A stretch of DNA of 64,000 nt from Lacticaseibacillus zhaodongensis (GTDB lineage Bacteria; Bacillota; Bacilli; Lactobacillales; Lactobacillaceae): positions 124,001 to 188,000 of the forward strand of contig NZ_BLBG01000001.1 in the NCBI RefSeq assembly GCF_009687905.1. The letters run 5' to 3'. Position 1 is the first letter of the stretch. Each line of letters starts with the position of its first letter. Below are positions 35,107-47,934 of this stretch, piece by piece. The notes beneath the pieces were generated by a model. The model saw only the letters and a list, made by a program, of their open reading frames with translations. It did no database searches and was not told the origin of the DNA. The position numbers and the translations under genes are program-made.

Positions 35107-36898
35107 TACCCAGCGCTTTGGAAAAGCGATTCGTTGGCTGTACCACTTGGATAGTTTGGTTCTTTTTGAGGTGGTTTTGGCGGGTGTGCTCAACGCAACT
35201 CTTGCTTATGAACTAATTCTTGGCAATTCGCGGATTATAAATGAAGTGGCTGTAGGGGCACGGCATTCAGCAATAACCACGATTATGTGGACTTACGCCG
35301 GTGCTATTGTGTTGACCTTAACTTCTATTGCCATGCAGCGCGCGATTAGTATCCGTTCTACCCGTGATAATGAGCAGTTGAAAATCAAAATGTTTTCCGG
35401 CTGGCAGACGGTTGGCATTCAGAGACTGGAATCGGCTGACTACTTTGGAGGCATGATGAAGGCCGACTCGTCTTTCCGCTACTCAGGCGGAGTATCAGTA
35501 CTGTGCAACCAGCTGCTAACCCTGAGTCAACGCGTGTTAACTGCGGTGACTGGTGCACTCTTGGTTGTTTCTTTGCTTTTCAAGGGAAACTTTAGCCATC
35601 CCTTCGTTGCGTGGTGGACCCTTGGGGTGCTGACAGTTTTAATTGTTTTTGCGCTGCTGAATATTCGCGGTTATCGGCAATTAACCCGTACCAATGTCGC
35701 ACTCTACAAAGTGCTGATGGGGCTGGAACGTAAAATGAACTACTTCCTGATGGGAATCATTACCAAGTACGATTCGTTGAAGGCGATTAAACTATGGGGA
35801 TTAGCTCCGGTCATTCAGCAGCACTATCACAAAACCTGGGCTGACGAACGTAGCGCAAACGAGCATTTGATTACAAATGGCTATCAAACGCAGTTAGCGG
35901 CAGGACTGTTGACGTGGGTGCCGACACTCTTAATCTTTACAATTTTGTTTTTGAAAATTGTGATGGGGATTATTGCGATTGGGCAGGTGAATACCTTCTT
36001 TGGTGCAATCACACAGTTAACAGCGGCTGTGAGTCTGATTGTCAGTACTTGGCAGCAGTTTCTGCGTTTTGAGAATCAGATGGCCTTTGTCTGGACTAAC
36101 ATCGAGGATAGCAAGGCTGAGACCGCTGAGGGTCAGGAACCTGCTTTACAAGATAAGAATGAGATTGAGTTTAAAGACGTTTCTTTTGTTTATGAGGATG
36201 GCAGGGAAGCAATCGCCAACCTGTCGTTTAAATTGAGTTTGCGGGGGACAACGGCACTCATTGGTGCCAATGGTAGTGGTAAGTCAACCTTAGTCAAACT
36301 ATTGCTGGGCTTGTACAAGCCAACGACGGGCAAGATTTTGTTTAATGGCACGGATTTAGCTCAGTTGAATCAGCGTCAGTACCAGGGGATGTTCAAGGCA
36401 GCTTTTCAAAACTTTGAAATCTTTGACATTCCAATCGCAGAAAATATTGCTGCTAGTACCGAATATACTAGCGACAGGCTAACTGCCGTGGCTAAAGGTC
36501 TGAGTATGGAGGATTGGATCAATGCACTACCAGCACGGATGGAAACTGTGATTGGTTCCTACAGCGATAGCAATTTTGAACCCAGTGGTGGTCAGCAGCA
36601 GCAGATTGCACTGGCCCGTTCTGCATATAAAAATGGTGTTTATCAAGTGCTGGATGAGCCGACGTCTGCCTTGGACCCGCTTCGTGAATTAGCCATGTTT
36701 ACGCAGCTGCAAGAGCTATCGGCTGATGCGCCAAGTTTGTTTGTGACGCACCGGGTTGGTGCCGCCGGTTTGGCAGACGAGATCATGCTGTTGCGTGATG
36801 GTCGGCTAGTTGACCGGGGGACTAAAGATGAACTACTGAAACGCTCGGATTATTTCCGCGAGCTTTGGGAGAAGCAAAGCAAAATGTACGAATCCTAA
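35087..36898 (+). CDS. ABC exporter half-transporter, subunit B
   Basis: 603 residues: six-helix membrane domain, then ATPase with Walker A GANGSGKST, Q-loop FKAAFQNFEIFDI, signature PSGGQQQQI, Walker B YQVLDEPTSALD and H-loop VTHRVGA. The signature begins EPSGG rather than LSGG, a mild asymmetry common in heterodimers. ATG follows AAGGGGG by 9 bases inside the end of subunit A (20-bp overlap), so the two are coupled. Followed by a terminator. Confidence 0.86.
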   Translation: MRPDQTDTQRFGKAIRWLYHLDSLVLFEVVLAGVLNATLAYELILGNSRIINEVAVGARHSAITTIMWTYAGAIVLTLTSIAMQRAISIRSTRDNEQLKIKMFSGWQTVGIQRLESADYFGGMMKADSSFRYSGGVSVLCNQLLTLSQRVLTAVTGALLVVSLLFKGNFSHPFVAWWTLGVLTVLIVFALLNIRGYRQLTRTNVALYKVLMGLERKMNYFLMGIITKYDSLKAIKLWGLAPVIQQHYHKTWADERSANEHLITNGYQTQLAAGLLTWVPTLLIFTILFLKIVMGIIAIGQVNTFFGAITQLTAAVSLIVSTWQQFLRFENQMAFVWTNIEDSKAETAEGQEPALQDKNEIEFKDVSFVYEDGREAIANLSFKLSLRGTTALIGANGSGKSTLVKLLLGLYKPTTGKILFNGTDLAQLNQRQYQGMFKAAFQNFEIFDIPIAENIAASTEYTSDRLTAVAKGLSMEDWINALPARMETVIGSYSDSNFEPSGGQQQQIALARSAYKNGVYQVLDEPTSALDPLRELAMFTQLQELSADAPSLFVTHRVGAAGLADEIMLLRDGRLVDRGTKDELLKRSDYFRELWEKQSKMYES

Positions 36899-36926
36899 TA
36901 ACTGAGGACCGTTTGTCTCAAGGATT

Positions 36927-36956
36927 GCGCCGGCTTGTAGAGCCAGCGCTTTTTTG
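36927..36956 (+). terminator. Terminator of the ABC exporter operon
   Basis: Stem GCGCCGGCT-TGTAG-AGCCAGCGC followed by six T's. Confidence 0.8.
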
Positions 36957-37055
36957 AGTGGGATGAGAGATTTCGGAGACGCATGTCTTTGCTAGTTGCC
37001 GCAATAATTAGGCGGCTAGTCAAAACACACGAGACCGCAAAAGCACAAAACATGG

Positions 37056-37309
37056 TCGGGACATATTTTTAAAAAGGCGCATTGGGATGGCCTAAATCCC
37101 GTCATGGCGGCGTTTATGCGGGGTCGCTAAAATATGGCTTGTGGTTTGATGCACAAGCAGGCTGATCTACCTGATTTTTACAAAATTTGCCTTCATAAGC
37201 TCAATTTTTAGTTCAACTGTTTAACTATCCCAATATTAGCGATTTCCGCAAAGCCAGTGCCAGCAAGGGTTTGCGGGTGCCGCTGCGCATATTTTATTAT
37301 ATGTCCCGA
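37056..37309. repeat. 254-bp element bounded by imperfect 25-bp inverted repeats
   Basis: Left arm 37056-37080 (TCGGGACATAT...GCGC) and right arm 37285-37309 match in 20 of 25 positions, including 11 outer and 4 inner bases. Inside are three more perfect stems: GGGAT/ATCCC, GCTTGTG/CACAAGC and CCGCAAA/TTTGCGG. It has no coding frame and no clear target duplication. It may be a MITE-like element or a structured RNA. The rest of the gap 36957-37462 shows no gene. Confidence 0.5.
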
Positions 37310-37423
37310 GCAAATATTGGGATTTTGGTGATTGGTCGTTTCGAGGTCGATCATGACATGAGGACTTCTGAGCAGCCGGTACCGCGTTGACCTAGGTGGG
37401 GTAATCGTTTTAGGCTACAGTGC

Positions 37424-37456
37424 CGAGTCGAGCTACGGCCCCGGCCTCCGCTCTGT
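37424..37456. repeat. Minimal copy of the hairpin repeat
   Basis: Only the two conserved ends remain: GAGTCGAGCTACGGCC joined to CCGGCCTCCGCTCTGT, giving a short hairpin GGCC/GGCC. It looks like an internal-deletion form of the ~120-bp family. Confidence 0.65.
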
Positions 37457-37462
37457 ATACAC

Positions 37463-37508
37463 AAAAACTCACCTACTGCGAACGAAGGGGTTGCCGCGTG
37501 GGTGAGTT
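37463..37508 (-). terminator. Probable terminator of carB
   Basis: Leftward stem AACTCACC / GGTGAGTT with a long loop, then TTTGTGTA, about 75 bp after the carB stop. Confidence 0.5.
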
Positions 37509-37584
37509 CTTTAGGTGGCATTTTGTGGAGCACAAACGAATTGTGGGCGGCCAGGCGCCACGAATCTGGTCGCCCGCCTTGGTT

Positions 37585-40723
<3,139 letters not shown>

Positions 40724-40731
<8 letters not shown>

Positions 40732-41806
40732 GGCTGACGGCCTCCTTATGGCTGGTGACATTAGCGACGAACTTGTCGAACATGTCGACGTAATCGTGCG
40801 GACCAGGGGCTGCGTCGGGGTGGAACTGCAGGGAAAATGCGGCGTGGCCCTTGAGCTGCAGGCCCTCAACGGTGTGGTCGTTGATTTCTTCATGGGTGAC
40901 TTCCAGCTGGGTGCCGGCCAACGAATCGCCATCGACGGCAAAACCGTGGTTCTGACTGGTGAAGCCGATACGGCCGGTGCTCAGTTCGCGAACGGCGTGG
41001 TTAAAGCCCCGGTGCCCGAACTTCAGCTTATAGGTGCTGGCCCCGTTAGCGAGCGCGAACAGTTGGTGACCGAGGCAAATCGCCATCAGCGGTAGCTGCT
41101 CCTCCAGTTCGCGGATCACGGGCAGGACCGCGGTGAGTTCGGCCGGGTTGCCGGGCCCGTTAGACAGCATGATGCCATCAACGTCCGTGGCCAATATTTC
41201 CTGGGCGGAAGTGCTGGCGGGAAAGACGATGGTCTGCATGCCGCGCTGCTGCAACTCGCGCAGGATGGAATTCTTGAGGCCAAAATCCAGAACGGCAACG
41301 CGCAGTTTCTGAGGGGCGGAACTGTAGATTTTATCTGTCGTGACTGCGGCGACTTGCTGCTGACCGTAGTGGGCCGCCTTGACCTGCGCGACCAGCTCTG
41401 GCGTTACTTCATCAACGAGCAGGGCCTGCATGACGCCGCCGTCCCGGATTTCCTTGGTGAGGGCGCGGGTATCCACGCCGCTGATGCCTGGTAAATTATG
41501 TTTGCTGGCCCAAGCCGCAATACTCATTCGGCTGCGCCAGTTGCTGGGCCTGCGGGCAATTTCGTGGCAGACAATTGCACTGGGCTGCAGGCGCCCGGAT
41601 TCATCGTCGTCGGCGTTAATGCCGTAGTTGCCGATCAGCGGGTAAGTAAAGCACAGGATCTGGTCGTGGTAGGAGGGGTCGGTGATGGCCTCTTGGTAAC
41701 CAGTCATGCCGGTGCTAAAAACCAGTTCTCCGGCGGCCTGCTGCGTCCCGCCGAACGCTTCGCCGCTGTAGACGGAACCATTTGCTAGTAATAGGTAACG
41801 TTTCAT
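40724..41806 (-). CDS. carA: Carbamoyl-phosphate synthase small subunit CarA
   Basis: Glutamine amidotransferase subunit feeding ammonia to CarB. 360 residues: N-terminal CarA-specific domain ([19 protein letters not shown]) and a class I glutaminase with nucleophile Cys in [10 protein letters not shown] and a C-terminal His/Glu pair region. ATG is 9 bases after AGGAG (41816-41820). That ribosome site directly adjoins a hairpin repeat. Gene order argF-carA-carB on the minus strand suggests the arginine-linked enzyme. Confidence 0.94.
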
Positions 41807-41822
41807 TTCAAACAACTCCTGA

Positions 41823-41940
41823 CAGAGCGTAGCGAGGTGGTTAGAAGCTGAGGACTAGTGTACATTTCACGTAATACCGGGGTTTAGGTATTTCGTAAAA
41901 TGTGTACTAGCCGCAAGCTTCTGCCTCGCGGAGCTCGACT
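41823..41940. repeat. Hairpin repeat, copy D
   Basis: Lies between argF and carA. Ends CAGAGCG.. and ..GAGCTCGAC; inner arms TTAGAAGCTGAGGACTAGTG and TGTGTACTAGCCGCAAGCTTCTG flank ATTTCACG../..CGTAAAAT. Its end is 2 bp from the carA ribosome site. Confidence 0.75.
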
Positions 41941-41950
41941 TGACAGAGTG

Positions 41951-42022
41951 ACTTTTTCCTCGACACCAATGGCAGCAATACTTAACACCTTGCTGCCACC
42001 GGGGAAAGCCACTATTTTTCTA
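41951..42022. other. Long imperfect hairpin after argF
   Basis: In argF sense: AGTGGCTTTCC..GGTGGCAGCAA, loop, TTGCTGCCATTGG..GGAAAAAGTCACT. It has a strong inner 8-bp stem GGCAGCAA/TTGCTGCC but no T-run, so it is not a standard terminator. It may stabilise RNA or act in readthrough to carA. Confidence 0.5.
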
Positions 42023-42036
42023 CGTTTAATTGCAAT

Positions 42037-43062
42037 TTATTTTGGTTCCACCAGTGCGGGGATGAACACGTTACCCAAGCTGGCCGCCATGACCGCCTTG
42101 ATGGTGTGCATGCGGTTGGCCGCTTCTTGGAACTGTTTGGCGAAGGGGGCGTTGAAGACCTCATCGGTGATTTCCAGTTCGCTCAGCCCGAACTTGGCGT
42201 GGATGTCTTGGGCCAACTTGGTGTTCAGGTCGTGGTAGGCGGGCAAATCGTGCATGACGATGACGTCCGGGTTGCCGGTCGCCTTGACCGCGGCCATGTT
42301 GAGCTGGTACGGCTGCAGCAATTTGATCCGCTCGGCCCACTTGTCCTCCTCACCCATTGATGCCCAAATGTCGGTGTAGAGCACGTCGGCATCCTTGACC
42401 CCAGCGGCGAGGTCGTCGGTGATGAGGAGCTTGCTCCCAGACTTGGCCGCGTAACTCTGGGCCAGCTTTTGAATGTCAGCACTCGGCTGCAATTCTTTGG
42501 GGCCGACAAGGTGAATGTTGGCTCCGAGCAACGCCCCGGTCACCAGTAGGGAATTCGCGACGTTGTTCCGGGAGTCCCCTAAATAGGTAAGCGTGATGTT
42601 TTTGACGTGGCCGAAGACCTCATCAATGGTCATGAAGTCTGCCAGCATCTGCGTTGGGTGCCACTCATCACTCAGACCGTTCCAGACCGGGACCCCGGAG
42701 TATTTGGCGAGACCCTCAACGATTGCTTGGTCGTAGCCCCGGTACTCAATGCCATCAAACATGGAGCCCAAAATTTTGGCGGTGTCGGCTAATGATTCCT
42801 TCTTGCCGAACTGAATGTCGTTGGCCCCCAAGAATTCGGGGTGGGCACCCAAGTCAGTCGCCGCCACCGTGAAGCTGGAGCGGGTCCGGGTTGACGTTTT
42901 GGCGAACATTAAGGCAATGCTCTTGCCGGCCAAGTAGTGGTGTTCAATGTTGTGTTCCTTTAAGTACTTGAGATGTTCGGCGAACTTGATGAGTGTGTAC
43001 AACTCGCTGCCGGTGAAGTCTTTCTCTTTTAATAGGGACTTACCCTGGAAATAGCTGTCCAT
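42037..43062 (-). CDS. argF: Ornithine carbamoyltransferase
   Basis: Joins carbamoyl phosphate and ornithine to citrulline. 341 residues; carbamoyl-phosphate site STRTRSSF (about 56-63), HPTQMLADF and the ornithine-side HDLPAYHD region near the C-terminus. Start [10 protein letters not shown] follows AGAGGAG. Anabolic rather than catabolic role (arginine deiminase pathway) is inferred from the carAB and argGH neighbours. An ARG-box-like site lies between its promoter and start. Confidence 0.92.
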   Translation of the reverse strand: MDSYFQGKSLLKEKDFTGSELYTLIKFAEHLKYLKEHNIEHHYLAGKSIALMFAKTSTRTRSSFTVAATDLGAHPEFLGANDIQFGKKESLADTAKILGSMFDGIEYRGYDQAIVEGLAKYSGVPVWNGLSDEWHPTQMLADFMTIDEVFGHVKNITLTYLGDSRNNVANSLLVTGALLGANIHLVGPKELQPSADIQKLAQSYAAKSGSKLLITDDLAAGVKDADVLYTDIWASMGEEDKWAERIKLLQPYQLNMAAVKATGNPDVIVMHDLPAYHDLNTKLAQDIHAKFGLSELEITDEVFNAPFAKQFQEAANRMHTIKAVMAASLGNVFIPALVEPK

Positions 43063-43074
43063 GATGGTGCTCCT

Positions 43075-43135
43075 CTCGAATTTAAATTCATTTATTCGTA
43101 TGATGCCAGTATACTAGTTGTGCAACAATATGCAA
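43075..43135 (-). promoter_or_regulatory. argF promoter and ARG-box-like operator
   Basis: Leftward TTGCAT (43135-43130), 16-bp spacer, TATACT (43113-43108). At 43092-43075 (leftward) AATGAATTTAAATTCGAG closely matches the ArgR/AhrC box CATGAATAAAAATTCAAG. It lies at about +8 to +25, a repressing position. The argG side is AT-rich with less convincing half-sites. Confidence 0.6.
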
Positions 43136-43294
43136 GATATATGCGCAAAAAAAGCCGAATATTGCAAAAATATTGAATTTAGGGGTGTTTTTTTCAAATT
43201 GCACGTGCTACTATACATACATCAGCAATTGCAAGAAAGCTTGCAAATGTATAATTCAAAAATAAAATACAAAAATCATTCGGAGGACTCACTC

Positions 43295-44512
43295 ATGAAA
43301 AAAATCGTTTTAGCATACTCAGGCGGCCTGGACACATCCGTAGCAATTCCCTGGCTCATGGACAAAGGCTACGAAGTTATTGCCGTTAACTTGAACGTCG
43401 GTGAAGTTGATAAGGACATCGACTTCATCAAGGCCAAGGCGCTGAAGATTGGGGCCATTGCCAGCTACGCCATTGACGCCCAAGCTGAATTCGCCGCTAA
43501 CTATGTGGCTCCTGTCATTAAAGGTAACTTGATGTACGAGGGTGAGTACCCACTGGTTTCCGCATTGTCCCGGCCCCTGATTATTAAGAAGTTGGTTGAT
43601 ATCGCCCATGAGAACGATGCCGTTGCCATTGCGCACGGTTCAACCGGTAAGGGAAACGACCAGGTGCGGTTTGAAGCCGCGATTCACGCCCTCGACCCAG
43701 ACATGGCCATTGAAGCACCGATTCGGGAATTCCACTGGTCCCGTGAAGAAGAAATTGAATACGCTAAGGAACACAACGTGCCAGTGCCAATCGGTCTGAA
43801 GTCGCCATACTCCATTGACCAGAACCTTTGGGGCCGGGCCAACGAATGTGGCATCCTCGAGAACCCATGGAATCAGGCGCCAGAAGATGCTTATGGGCTC
43901 ACGGTTGCACCGGAAGCTGCACCCGACGAGGCAACCTTCGTTGATTTGACCTTCAAGCAGGGTCTGCCCGTTGCCATTGACGGTGAGGAGTTGCCACTCC
44001 ACACCTTGATTTTGAAACTCAACAAAATCGCGGGCGCCAATGGTGTCGGCCGAATCGACCACATTGAAAACCGGCTCGTTGGGATTAAGTCCCGGGAAAT
44101 CTACGAGGCACCCGCTGCCGCTGTCATCATGACCGCCCACAAGGACCTTGAAGACCTCACCTTTGAACGTGACCTGGCCCACTTCAAGCCAATCGTTGAG
44201 GAGCAGTTGACCAACATGATCTATAACGGCCTCTGGTTCTCCCCACTGTGCACCGCGCTGAACGCCTTCATTGATGAATCCCAGAAGGTCGTTAACGGGG
44301 TCGTTAAGGTCAAGCTCTACAAGGGCAGTGCCGTTGCGGTAGCCCGGAAGTCAGAGAACTCACTCTACGATGAGAACCTGGCAACCTACACTTCTGCGGA
44401 CTCCTTCGACCAGCAAGCCGCAGTCGGTTTCATCAAGCTGTGGAGCCTGCCAACGACTGTTTACAGTCAGGTGAACGGTAAGAATGCGAAGACGGCCGAA
44501 ACTGAGAAGTAA
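43295..44512 (+). CDS. argG: Argininosuccinate synthase
   Basis: Condenses citrulline and aspartate with ATP. 405 residues; P-loop [15 protein letters not shown] (about 7-21), [13 protein letters not shown] and the citrulline-side motif. Start [11 protein letters not shown] follows CGGAGGA by 8 bases; a longer frame to 43118 is AT-rich leader without homology. Divergent from argF across an AT-rich control region. Confidence 0.95.
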   Translation: MKKIVLAYSGGLDTSVAIPWLMDKGYEVIAVNLNVGEVDKDIDFIKAKALKIGAIASYAIDAQAEFAANYVAPVIKGNLMYEGEYPLVSALSRPLIIKKLVDIAHENDAVAIAHGSTGKGNDQVRFEAAIHALDPDMAIEAPIREFHWSREEEIEYAKEHNVPVPIGLKSPYSIDQNLWGRANECGILENPWNQAPEDAYGLTVAPEAAPDEATFVDLTFKQGLPVAIDGEELPLHTLILKLNKIAGANGVGRIDHIENRLVGIKSREIYEAPAAAVIMTAHKDLEDLTFERDLAHFKPIVEEQLTNMIYNGLWFSPLCTALNAFIDESQKVVNGVVKVKLYKGSAVAVARKSENSLYDENLATYTSADSFDQQAAVGFIKLWSLPTTVYSQVNGKNAKTAETEK

Positions 44513-44529
44513 TCGCCACAAGATTGCGA

Positions 44530-44566
44530 AGCGGGGCGTGGTGCACGAGGGCCACACCCCGTTTTG
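44530..44566 (+). terminator. Terminator after argG
   Basis: Stem CGGGGCGTGG..CCACACCCCG with TTTTGTTA. It lies between argG and argH, so argH depends on readthrough or its own promoter. Confidence 0.7.
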
Positions 44567-44603
44567 TTACATAGAGAGTTGGGCAGAATAACTCGGGATA
44601 TTT

Positions 44604-44724
44604 GTAGTCGAGCTGCAGCCCGCAGAAGCTTGCGGTTAGCACACTCCAGGAACAATGCCTAAGTGCTGGCATTATTCCTGGAGTACGCTAATCCTCAGCT
44701 TCTATGCGCGGGCTTCCGCTCTGT
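44604..44724. repeat. Hairpin repeat, copy E
   Basis: Opens GTAGTCGAGCTGCAGCCCGC and closes GCGGGCTTCCGCTCTGT. Inner arms CAGAAGCTTGCGGTTAGC / GCTAATCCTCAGCTTCT and CTCCAGGAA..ATGCC / GGCAT..TTCCTGGAG. It ends 4 bp before the argH AAGGAGG. Confidence 0.8.
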
Positions 44725-44742
44725 CATTAAGGAGGACATATC

Positions 44743-46131
44743 ATGGCTGTTAAGAAAATGTGGGGCGGGCGCTTTAACGCGGTGAGCCCAGAATTTGCCC
44801 AAGAATTCGGTGCATCAATTGATTTTGACCAGGCCATGGCTGCCGAAGATATCGAGGGCTCCATCGCCCATGTGACCATGCTGGGGAGTACGGGGATTCT
44901 GCCCGCTGGGGATGTGGCCAAAATCAAGACGGGCCTGCAGGACATTCAAAAGGACCTCGAAGCCGGCAAGCTCGAGTTCACGGTGGCCAACGAAGACATT
45001 CACATGAATATTGAGGCCATTTTGACCCAGAAAATTGGCCCGGTCGCCGGCAAGCTCCACACCGCGCGCTCGCGGAACGACCAAGTGGCCACCGACTTCC
45101 ACCTCTGGGTTTGCCACCGGCTGCCAGAAGTGATCAGCAGCATTGATGGCTTGCAAAAAGTCATTTTGAAGTTGGCTGAAGACAACGTGGAGACCATTCT
45201 GCCCGGGGTCACCCACCTGCAGCACGCACAGCCGATTTCACTTGGTCACTATTTCATGGCTTACTTCTCCATGTTGCAGCGGGATAAGGAACGCTTCCAG
45301 TTCAACCTCAAGCACGCCAGCATCTCGCCACTCGGAGCGGCGGCACTCGCCGGAACGACCTTCCCGATCGACCGCCAGCAAACCGCCGACTTGCTCGGCT
45401 TCCAGTCCGTTTACAACAACTCGCTGGACGCCGTCTCCGACCGGGATTTTGCCATCGAGTACCTGAGCAACGCCAGCATGCTGATGATGCACCTGTCCCG
45501 GCTGTCCGAAGAGCTCATCATCTGGGCCAGCTACGAGTACCAGTACGCGGAGATGGATGACGCCTACGCGACCGGTTCGTCGATCATGCCGCAGAAGAAG
45601 AATGCCGATTACGCCGAGCTCATTCGCGGCAAGGTTGGCCGGGTCTATGGCGATTTGACCAGCCTGCTCACCGTGATGAAGGGCCTGCCGCTCGCCTACA
45701 ACAAGGACATGCAGGAGGACAAGGAGGGCGTGTTTGATGCGACCACGACCATCATGGGTTCCCTGCACGTGATGAACGGCATGCTCAGCACCCTGCACAT
45801 CAAGAAGGACAACATGGCCGCGGCCGTGCAAAATGACTTCAGCAACGCGACCGAACTCGCGGATTACCTGGCGACCAAGGGCTTACCGTTCCGGCAGGCA
45901 CACGCGATTGTCGGCAAGCTGGTGCTCAAGGGCATCCAGACCCACACGCCGCTACAGGACATGCCCTTGTCAGAATTGCAGGCTGCCAGTCCGCTCGTGG
46001 AGAAGGACGTTTATGTTGACCTCGACCCGAAGACAGCTGTTGAGCGTCGGACCAGTTTTGGCGGCACCGGATTCGACTCCGTGCGCCAGCAAATTGCGGC
46101 GGGAAAGAAATTACTGAGTGAGGTAGAGTAA
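44743..46131 (+). CDS. argH: Argininosuccinate lyase
   Basis: Splits argininosuccinate into arginine and fumarate. 462 residues; signature [10 protein letters not shown] with the catalytic-loop Ser (about 280-289), TARSRNDQ and [15 protein letters not shown] follows AAGGAGG (7 bases). The stop overlaps the next gene as TAATG, so the transporter gene is coupled. Confidence 0.95.
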   Translation: MAVKKMWGGRFNAVSPEFAQEFGASIDFDQAMAAEDIEGSIAHVTMLGSTGILPAGDVAKIKTGLQDIQKDLEAGKLEFTVANEDIHMNIEAILTQKIGPVAGKLHTARSRNDQVATDFHLWVCHRLPEVISSIDGLQKVILKLAEDNVETILPGVTHLQHAQPISLGHYFMAYFSMLQRDKERFQFNLKHASISPLGAAALAGTTFPIDRQQTADLLGFQSVYNNSLDAVSDRDFAIEYLSNASMLMMHLSRLSEELIIWASYEYQYAEMDDAYATGSSIMPQKKNADYAELIRGKVGRVYGDLTSLLTVMKGLPLAYNKDMQEDKEGVFDATTTIMGSLHVMNGMLSTLHIKKDNMAAAVQNDFSNATELADYLATKGLPFRQAHAIVGKLVLKGIQTHTPLQDMPLSELQAASPLVEKDVYVDLDPKTAVERRTSFGGTGFDSVRQQIAAGKKLLSEVE

Positions 46132-47600
46132 TGGCTTGGTTACGGAAAATTGCGTTAAGCCTTTTGTTAACCGCGGGGGTGATTGCCAGCGCGCCGCAGC
46201 ACAGTACCGCGGCTGCTGCCAAGACCGACCCCACGCTGACTAAAATCAAGAAGGCCGGCAAGGTGCGGGTCGGGCTCTCCGCCGATTACGCGCCCTATGA
46301 GTTTCACTCAACAATCAGTGGTAAGGACCAGATTGTTGGTTTTGACGTCACCATGGACAAACTGATTGCCAAGCGTCTCGGCGTGAAGCTGCAAATTGTC
46401 GAAATGAGTAACGACGCGCTTTTGTCGGCACTCGAATCGGGCAAAGTGGATCTGGTTATTTCTGGGATCACGCCAACGCCAGAGCGGGCCAAGCGGGTGG
46501 ACTTCTCTGTGCCTTACTTCAACGACCCCAACGTTGTGCTGGTCAAGAAGGCGGACAAAAATAAGTACAAATCTTTGAACGATTTCAAGGGGACGCGGAT
46601 TGGTGCCCAAATCACCACCATTCAGGAGGACCAAGCGAAGAAGTACCTGCACGGCGCCACGGTCACTTCGCTCAAGAAGGTGACCGATGAGGCTGCTCAA
46701 CTGAGTCAGGGCAAACTGGATGGCATCGTGGTCCCAACCACGACCGCCAAGTCCTACTCCATGCAAGATCCACAGCTAACCACCGCGCCCGTGCACATTC
46801 CCGGTGGTGGTGGCGAGTCCGCTGTCGTGCTGCCGAAAGGTTCACCGGTGCTGACCGCCAAAATCAACCACATCCTGAAGACCGAGGTCATCGGGGCGCC
46901 GATGACGCGCTGGCGGAACCAGGCCATCAAAATCATGGTGCACAAGAAGAGCTTCTTCCAGCAGTACGCGCCCTACTTCCTAAAGGGGACGGAGAACACC
47001 TTGGGCCTTGCCATCATCGGGGTCGCGGGGGGCTTTGTCCTCGGCACGATTCTGGCGCTGATGAAGCGTTCCAAAATCTGGATTTTCAAGGCACTTGGTA
47101 ATATCTACATCGAATTCGTGCGGGGGACGCCACTGCTCATCCAAGTCTTCATCGTGTTCTTTGGCACCCAGATTATTGGCATGAACGTGTCGGGCTTCGT
47201 TTCCGGGGCAATTGCGATGTTCCTGAATTCGGGGGCGTACGTTGCCGAGATCATCCGGTCCGGTTTGAATTCCGTACCGGTCGGCCAGGGCGAAGCCGCG
47301 CGCTCACTGGGCCTGTCCCGTGGCCAGACAATGCAGCTGGTGGTTTTGCCGCAAGCGCTCAAAACGATTTTGCCGGCACTGGGGAACGAGTTCGTCTCGG
47401 TCATCAAGGAGGGCTCAGTCGTTTCCGTCATCGGGGTCGGCGAGCTGACCTTCCAGACCTCTGTTGTCCAGGGCGCGTCGTTCCGGGCGTTTCTGCCGCT
47501 GATCGTTAGCGCGATGATTTACTTCATCCTGACCTTTGGCTTGACGCGGATTTTGAACGCAATCGAAAAGTACGATAACCGCTCCAACGCTGCCAGCTGA
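46131..47600 (+). CDS. Amino-acid ABC transporter: substrate-binding/permease fusion
   Basis: Single protein of 489 residues: signal segment (1-28), SBP_bac_3 binding domain (about 35-265, VGLSADYAPYEF), then a HisM-type permease (about 285-475, EAA loop LNSVPVGQGEAARSLGL). Such GlnP-like fusions are normal in lactic acid bacteria and need a separate GlnQ-type ATPase. None is encoded beside it. Coupling to argH suggests a link to arginine or a precursor, but the substrate is not proven. Confidence 0.86.
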   Translation: MAWLRKIALSLLLTAGVIASAPQHSTAAAAKTDPTLTKIKKAGKVRVGLSADYAPYEFHSTISGKDQIVGFDVTMDKLIAKRLGVKLQIVEMSNDALLSALESGKVDLVISGITPTPERAKRVDFSVPYFNDPNVVLVKKADKNKYKSLNDFKGTRIGAQITTIQEDQAKKYLHGATVTSLKKVTDEAAQLSQGKLDGIVVPTTTAKSYSMQDPQLTTAPVHIPGGGGESAVVLPKGSPVLTAKINHILKTEVIGAPMTRWRNQAIKIMVHKKSFFQQYAPYFLKGTENTLGLAIIGVAGGFVLGTILALMKRSKIWIFKALGNIYIEFVRGTPLLIQVFIVFFGTQIIGMNVSGFVSGAIAMFLNSGAYVAEIIRSGLNSVPVGQGEAARSLGLSRGQTMQLVVLPQALKTILPALGNEFVSVIKEGSVVSVIGVGELTFQTSVVQGASFRAFLPLIVSAMIYFILTFGLTRILNAIEKYDNRSNAAS

Positions 47601-47650
47601 TGCTTTGCCGCTGACGTGCAGGTGGTAGATCAAACTAATTCTGACTTTAA

Positions 47651-47700
47651 AAGACCGCAATGTTTCCAGACAAAATCTGGTAACATCGCGGTCTTTTTTT
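47651..47700 (+). terminator. Terminator of argH-transporter
   Basis: Stem AAGACCGCAATGTTTCCAGA with near-perfect complement, loop CAAAA, then seven T's. Confidence 0.88.
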
Positions 47701-47934
47701 GGCTGCGAAACTGGATTCAGGCCGGTTGGGAAGTGATTGGCAGTTTGGCAGCTTTAGAGCTAGCGGCGCGCGGATGCCGCAACCACGCGGGTTTGCGACT
47801 GGCTGGTGGTGCGGCTGCGCTTGGCCCCGCGGTGCTTAATTCGCTTGCGTTCAGCCCGCTTGCTATAGTTGGGGCGTAATCACGAATCAGTTTTCAACAA
47901 TCGTCAGCACAGCCGCAGAGGGGAGGTGAACTTA

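Noticed and set aside
37056-37309. Insertion sequence
   Set aside because: Inverted repeats are present but there is no transposase frame or remnant and no clear target duplication, so it is recorded only as an element of unknown type.
43118-43294. 59-codon N-terminal extension of ArgG
   Set aside because: The region is the AT-rich argF/argG control region; the P-loop AYSGGLDTS is expected within the first 20 residues.
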